A DNA stretch of 5,235 bases, from positions 1 to 5,235 of the forward strand of contig CANGMW010000195.1 in assembly GCA_947454695.1 (NCBI GenBank), read 5' to 3'. Below the pieces are notes generated by a model that was not told the DNA's origin, searched no databases, and saw nothing but the letters and a program-made list of their open reading frames with translations. Shown piece by piece: positions 4,983-5,235 of the stretch (within the stretch, counting starts at the first letter, position 1; the number at the start of each line of letters is the position of its first letter). This DNA is from Comamonadaceae bacterium. GTDB lineage: Bacteria; Pseudomonadota; Gammaproteobacteria; Burkholderiales; Burkholderiaceae_C. The position numbers and the translations under genes were made by a program.

Positions 4983-5235
4983 ATGCGCAAACTAAAAAAA
5001 TTCCTTTTTTTCCTGTTCACATTCGTAGGGCTATGTTTTCCGTCCTATGGACAGAACTGCTATCGTACAAATATTGTTGCTCCTACCCCTTTCATGGGAA
5101 ATAACGACGAGATCTTCAAGACCTCAGATGGGCGACTTTGGCAAGTTAAATATGAATATGAATACCTTTACGAGTACAACCCGACCGTTGATATTTGTAA
5201 CGACAATAAGCTGATTGTCAAAGGTAAAGCTCTGA
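4983..5235 (+). CDS. Unrecognised small exported protein (3' end outside window)
   Basis: From ATG 4983 the frame stays open for 84 codons to the window end. Residues 1-23 look like a Sec signal peptide: basic MRKLKK, hydrophobic FLFFLFTFVGLCF, then PSYG with possible cleavage before QNC. It is not a clear lipobox. The mature part has Cys26 and Cys72, which could form a disulphide in the periplasm. EIFKTSDGRLWQVKYEYEYLYEYNPTVDI places five tyrosines at alternate positions (57, 59, 61, 63, 65), as in a beta strand with one aromatic face, then KLIVKGKAL. This resembles, from memory, small uncharacterised secreted proteins with a W...YxYxYxY..P.V.I pattern; no function is known to me. GC is about 40%, far below the core genes, and no ribosome binding site is evident. 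The closing TGA at 5233-5235 is out of frame, so the gene continues. Confidence 0.7.
   Translation, partial: MRKLKKFLFFLFTFVGLCFPSYGQNCYRTNIVAPTPFMGNNDEIFKTSDGRLWQVKYEYEYLYEYNPTVDICNDNKLIVKGKAL

Noticed and set aside
4675..5104. Two overlapping + strand frames (4675-4995 and 4853-5104)
   Set aside because: Both start with TTG, have no ribosome binding site, and overlap each other and the signal-peptide gene at 4983, which is the more convincing reading. The hydrophobic start of the second (after TTG 4853) was considered but has no other support.
4565..5235. Attachment-site repeat of the tRNA-Ser 3' end
   Set aside because: I looked for a second copy of the T-arm/acceptor sequence downstream and found none within the window.
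1..5235. CRISPR array, insertion sequence or defence genes
   Set aside because: No regularly spaced repeats, transposase motifs or recognisable defence domains are visible on either strand.

Overview
The window looks like a chromosomal segment from a betaproteobacterium of the order Burkholderiales, most likely a Comamonadaceae member (Rhodoferax, Polaromonas, Limnohabitans or Acidovorax type). This is inferred from protein sequence style, high GC in the core (about 60% or more on lines I counted) and the gene order cysS, AlkA-type glycosylase, accA, tilS, lysC, tRNA-Ser, which I recall from that group. No search was possible, so the genus is open.

Layout. Positions 1-343 hold the 3' end of cysS (cysteinyl-tRNA synthetase). 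A tiny 15-codon ORF (340-387) with a strong ribosome binding site overlaps both the cysS stop and the GTG start of the next gene, an AlkA/Mag-type 3-methyladenine DNA glycosylase (378-1028). After an 83-bp gap comes accA (1112-2089, acetyl-CoA carboxyltransferase alpha), followed 15 bp later by tilS (2105-3052, tRNA-Ile lysidine synthetase, short type). A 110-bp leader with a 9-bp hairpin separates tilS from lysC (3163-4431, aspartate kinase), which contains a plausible internal start for a separate regulatory subunit. A tRNA-Ser(GCU) gene (4472-4564) with its own promoter follows 40 bp later and ends at a strong intrinsic terminator (4575-4600).

The character of the sequence changes beyond the terminator. 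Positions 4621-4980 are about 47% GC and 4981-5235 about 40% GC by hand count. There is a roughly 380-bp stretch without a credible gene, holding two palindromes, and then the start of an unrecognised exported protein (from 4983) that runs off the window. This may be the edge of a variable or acquired segment next to a tRNA gene.

The left-hand genes are core functions: translation fidelity (CysS, TilS, tRNA-Ser), base-excision repair, fatty-acid initiation (AccA) and entry to the lysine/threonine/methionine pathway (LysC). All run on the + strand and could be partly co-transcribed. I found no clear new defence or mobile system. The points most worth a second look are the overlapping mini-ORF before the glycosylase gene, the lysC leader, the internal lysC start, and the low-GC exported protein with five alternating tyrosines.
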